A stretch of DNA of 6,201 nt from assembly GCA_910586375.1 (NCBI GenBank), contig CAJUIE010000102.1:1-6201 (forward strand), read 5' to 3'. Each line of letters opens with the position of its first letter. The stretch's first letter is position 1. Positions 4,991-6,201 of this stretch are shown here, in pieces. The DNA is from an uncultured Alistipes sp. (GTDB taxonomy: Bacteria; Bacteroidota; Bacteroidia; Bacteroidales; Rikenellaceae). A program made the translations under genes and the position numbers. The notes under the pieces were generated by a model that saw only the letters and a program-made list of their open reading frames with translations, had not been told where the DNA came from and searched no databases.

Positions 4991-5035
4991 CTGTAGTCTG
5001 CCGCGGCGCCCCGAAGCGGGGTAGAAGTCGGTAGC
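4991..5035 (-). pseudogene. Possible stub of a third FISUMP cassette
   Basis: Sixteen bases (5010-5025, CCCGAAGCGGGGTAGA) are identical to 4096-4111 at the start of cassette B. On the minus strand they read FYPASG, the opening of the cassette. CTGTAG on the low-coordinate side (4991-4996) also matches B (4084-4089). The stub directly abuts repeat copy 3, as cassette A abuts copy 2. The rest of the cassette is missing. The same bases form a CCCCG-AAG-CGGGG hairpin 20 nt beyond the mutS stop, which could aid transcript ending, but no U-tract follows. Confidence 0.4.
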
Positions 5036-5042
5036 GCTGCTT

Positions 5043-6201
5043 TCAGATGCCGGCGAGTTTTTTGATTTCGTTGAGTTTGTTGAGCGCTTCGATTGGGGTC
5101 AGCGTATCCAGTTCAAGGCCCTTTATCTGGTCGCGGATGGCTACCAGCACCGGGTCGTCCAACTGGAACATCGCCAGCTGCATATTCTGCGACGTCGTGG
5201 TTTCGGCAGCCTCTTTGAGCGCCTGGCCCGCCGGTTTACGGCCTCGGTCTTTGAGGCTGCGGCTCGGGACGATTTCGTTGTTGCCGTAGACCTGTTCGAG
5301 GTTGCGCAGTATTTCGTCGGCCCGCGATACCACCGGGGCAGGCATTCCGGCCATGCGGGCGACGTGTATTCCGAACGAGTGTTCGGTTCCGCCACGTTCG
5401 AGCTTGCGCAGGAAGACGATGTTGTTGCCCATCTCTTTCACGGCCACGTGGTAGTTTTTCACGCGGGGACACATCTGCTCCATTTCGTTGAGTTCGTGGT
5501 AGTGCGTGGCGAAGAGTGTCCGGGCACGTGCCGAGGGGTGGTTGTGAAGGTATTCAACCATCGCCCAGGCGATCGAAATACCGTCGTAGGTCGATGTGCC
5601 GCGTCCGATTTCGTCTAAGAGCACGATACTGCGGTCGGAGATGTTGTTCAGAATACTCGACGACTCCAGCATTTCGACCATGAAGGTCGACTCGCCCTGC
5701 GAAATGTTGTCCGAGGCACCTACGCGGGTAAAAATCTTGTCCACGACGCCTATATGCGCCGACTTGGCCGGCACGAACGAGCCCATCTGAGCCATGAGGA
5801 TGATGAGGGCCGTCTGGCGCAGCAGGGCCGATTTACCCGACATGTTGGGGCCCGTTATCATCATGATCTGCTGCTTTTTGTCGTCCAGACGCACGTCGTT
5901 TGGCACGTACTCCTCGCCCACAGGCATCAGGGTTTCGATCACAGGATGTCGCCCTGCCTTGATGTCGATGAGGGTTCCGTTGTCCAGCACGGGCCGCACG
6001 TAGTTACGCTCTGCCGCAATCCGGGCGAAGGATTGCAGACAGTCGATTCCGGCCACCACTCCGGCGTTGCGCAGCAGGGTTGTGAGGGTCGTTGCAATCG
6101 ATTCGAGCAGCTGACCGTAGATTCGCTGCTCCAGGATAAGCATCTTCTCTTCGGCGCCGAGAATCTTCTCCTCGTACTCTTTGAGCTCTTCGGTGATGTA
6201 G
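5043..6201 (-). CDS. mutS: DNA mismatch repair ATPase MutS, C-terminal part
   Basis: The minus-strand frame enters from the window edge and ends at TGA (5045-5043), giving about 386 residues of a protein normally near 860-870. It covers the end of the lever/clamp region (YITEELKEYEEKILGAEEKML), then the ABC-type ATPase. Motifs are Walker A GPNMSGKS (5852-5829), the GASDNISQGESTF signature (5720-5682), Walker B LLDEIGRGTS (from 5621) and the FATHYHEL switch (from 5513). A variable linker and the C-terminal helix-turn-helix region end in LNEIKKLAGI. MutS binds mismatches as a dimer and recruits MutL. The motifs look intact. The N-terminal mismatch-binding domain, start and promoter are outside the window. 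Confidence 0.97.
   Translation of the reverse strand, partial: YITEELKEYEEKILGAEEKMLILEQRIYGQLLESIATTLTTLLRNAGVVAGIDCLQSFARIAAERNYVRPVLDNGTLIDIKAGRHPVIETLMPVGEEYVPNDVRLDDKKQQIMMITGPNMSGKSALLRQTALIILMAQMGSFVPAKSAHIGVVDKIFTRVGASDNISQGESTFMVEMLESSSILNNISDRSIVLLDEIGRGTSTYDGISIAWAMVEYLHNHPSARARTLFATHYHELNEMEQMCPRVKNYHVAVKEMGNNIVFLRKLERGGTEHSFGIHVARMAGMPAPVVSRADEILRNLEQVYGNNEIVPSRSLKDRGRKPAGQALKEAAETTTSQNMQLAMFQLDDPVLVAIRDQIKGLELDTLTPIEALNKLNEIKKLAGI

Noticed and set aside
5009..5022. Rho-independent terminator for mutS
   Set aside because: The CCCCG/CGGGG hairpin is short and is not followed by a U-tract on the minus strand; it is better explained as part of the cassette-like sequence.

Overview
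This window looks like chromosomal DNA of a Bacteroidales bacterium, most likely Alistipes or a close Rikenellaceae relative. The evidence is promoters of the Bacteroidetes type (TTTG about 20 nt upstream of TAnnTTTG) before several genes, mostly weak ribosome-binding sites, GC-rich coding sequence with AT-rich start regions, and protein families typical of that order (a DUF3822-type protein next to rsmD, a short RecD2/Dda-like helicase, FISUMP C-terminal domains). The genus is an inference from style; no rRNA is present to test it.

Layout. 1-29 (-): 5' end of a tRNA, probably Asp, with its own near-perfect promoter at 48-78. 87-1853 (-): a tightly overlapping three-gene operon, transcribed as membrane-anchored hypothetical -> DUF3822-type protein -> rsmD (16S rRNA m2G966 methyltransferase). 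1904-3316 (+): a divergently transcribed SF1B helicase; the operon's best promoter lies inside the first codons of this gene. 3317-4258: about 940 bp without an intact gene. It holds a short palindromic repeat, two members of a GC-rich hairpin repeat, two tandem orphan C-terminal cassettes of FISUMP/C-type-lectin-like proteins (minus strand), and a duplicated promoter-bearing segment. 4259-4849 (+): a UDG-superfamily DNA glycosylase, apparently transcribed with almost no leader. 4850-5042: a third hairpin-repeat copy and what looks like a stub of the same FISUMP cassette. 5043-6201 (-): the 3' two-fifths or so of mutS, running off the window edge.

The conserved genes form a housekeeping neighbourhood of translation and DNA maintenance: rRNA modification, a tRNA, a helicase, base-excision repair and mismatch repair.

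The most unusual content is the pair of FISUMP cassettes. They align without gaps. Over 192 nt they differ at 43 positions, 34 of them at first or second codon positions. Of 24 codons with an amino-acid change, 20 keep the same C or T third base, and the 3' end of 36 nt is identical. That is the signature expected of variable repeats written by a diversity-generating retroelement (adenine-directed mutagenesis of AAY codons next to an invariant 3' anchor), yet neither cassette has an N-terminal gene body and no reverse transcriptase or template repeat lies in the window. I interpret them as stranded or silent variable-repeat cassettes.
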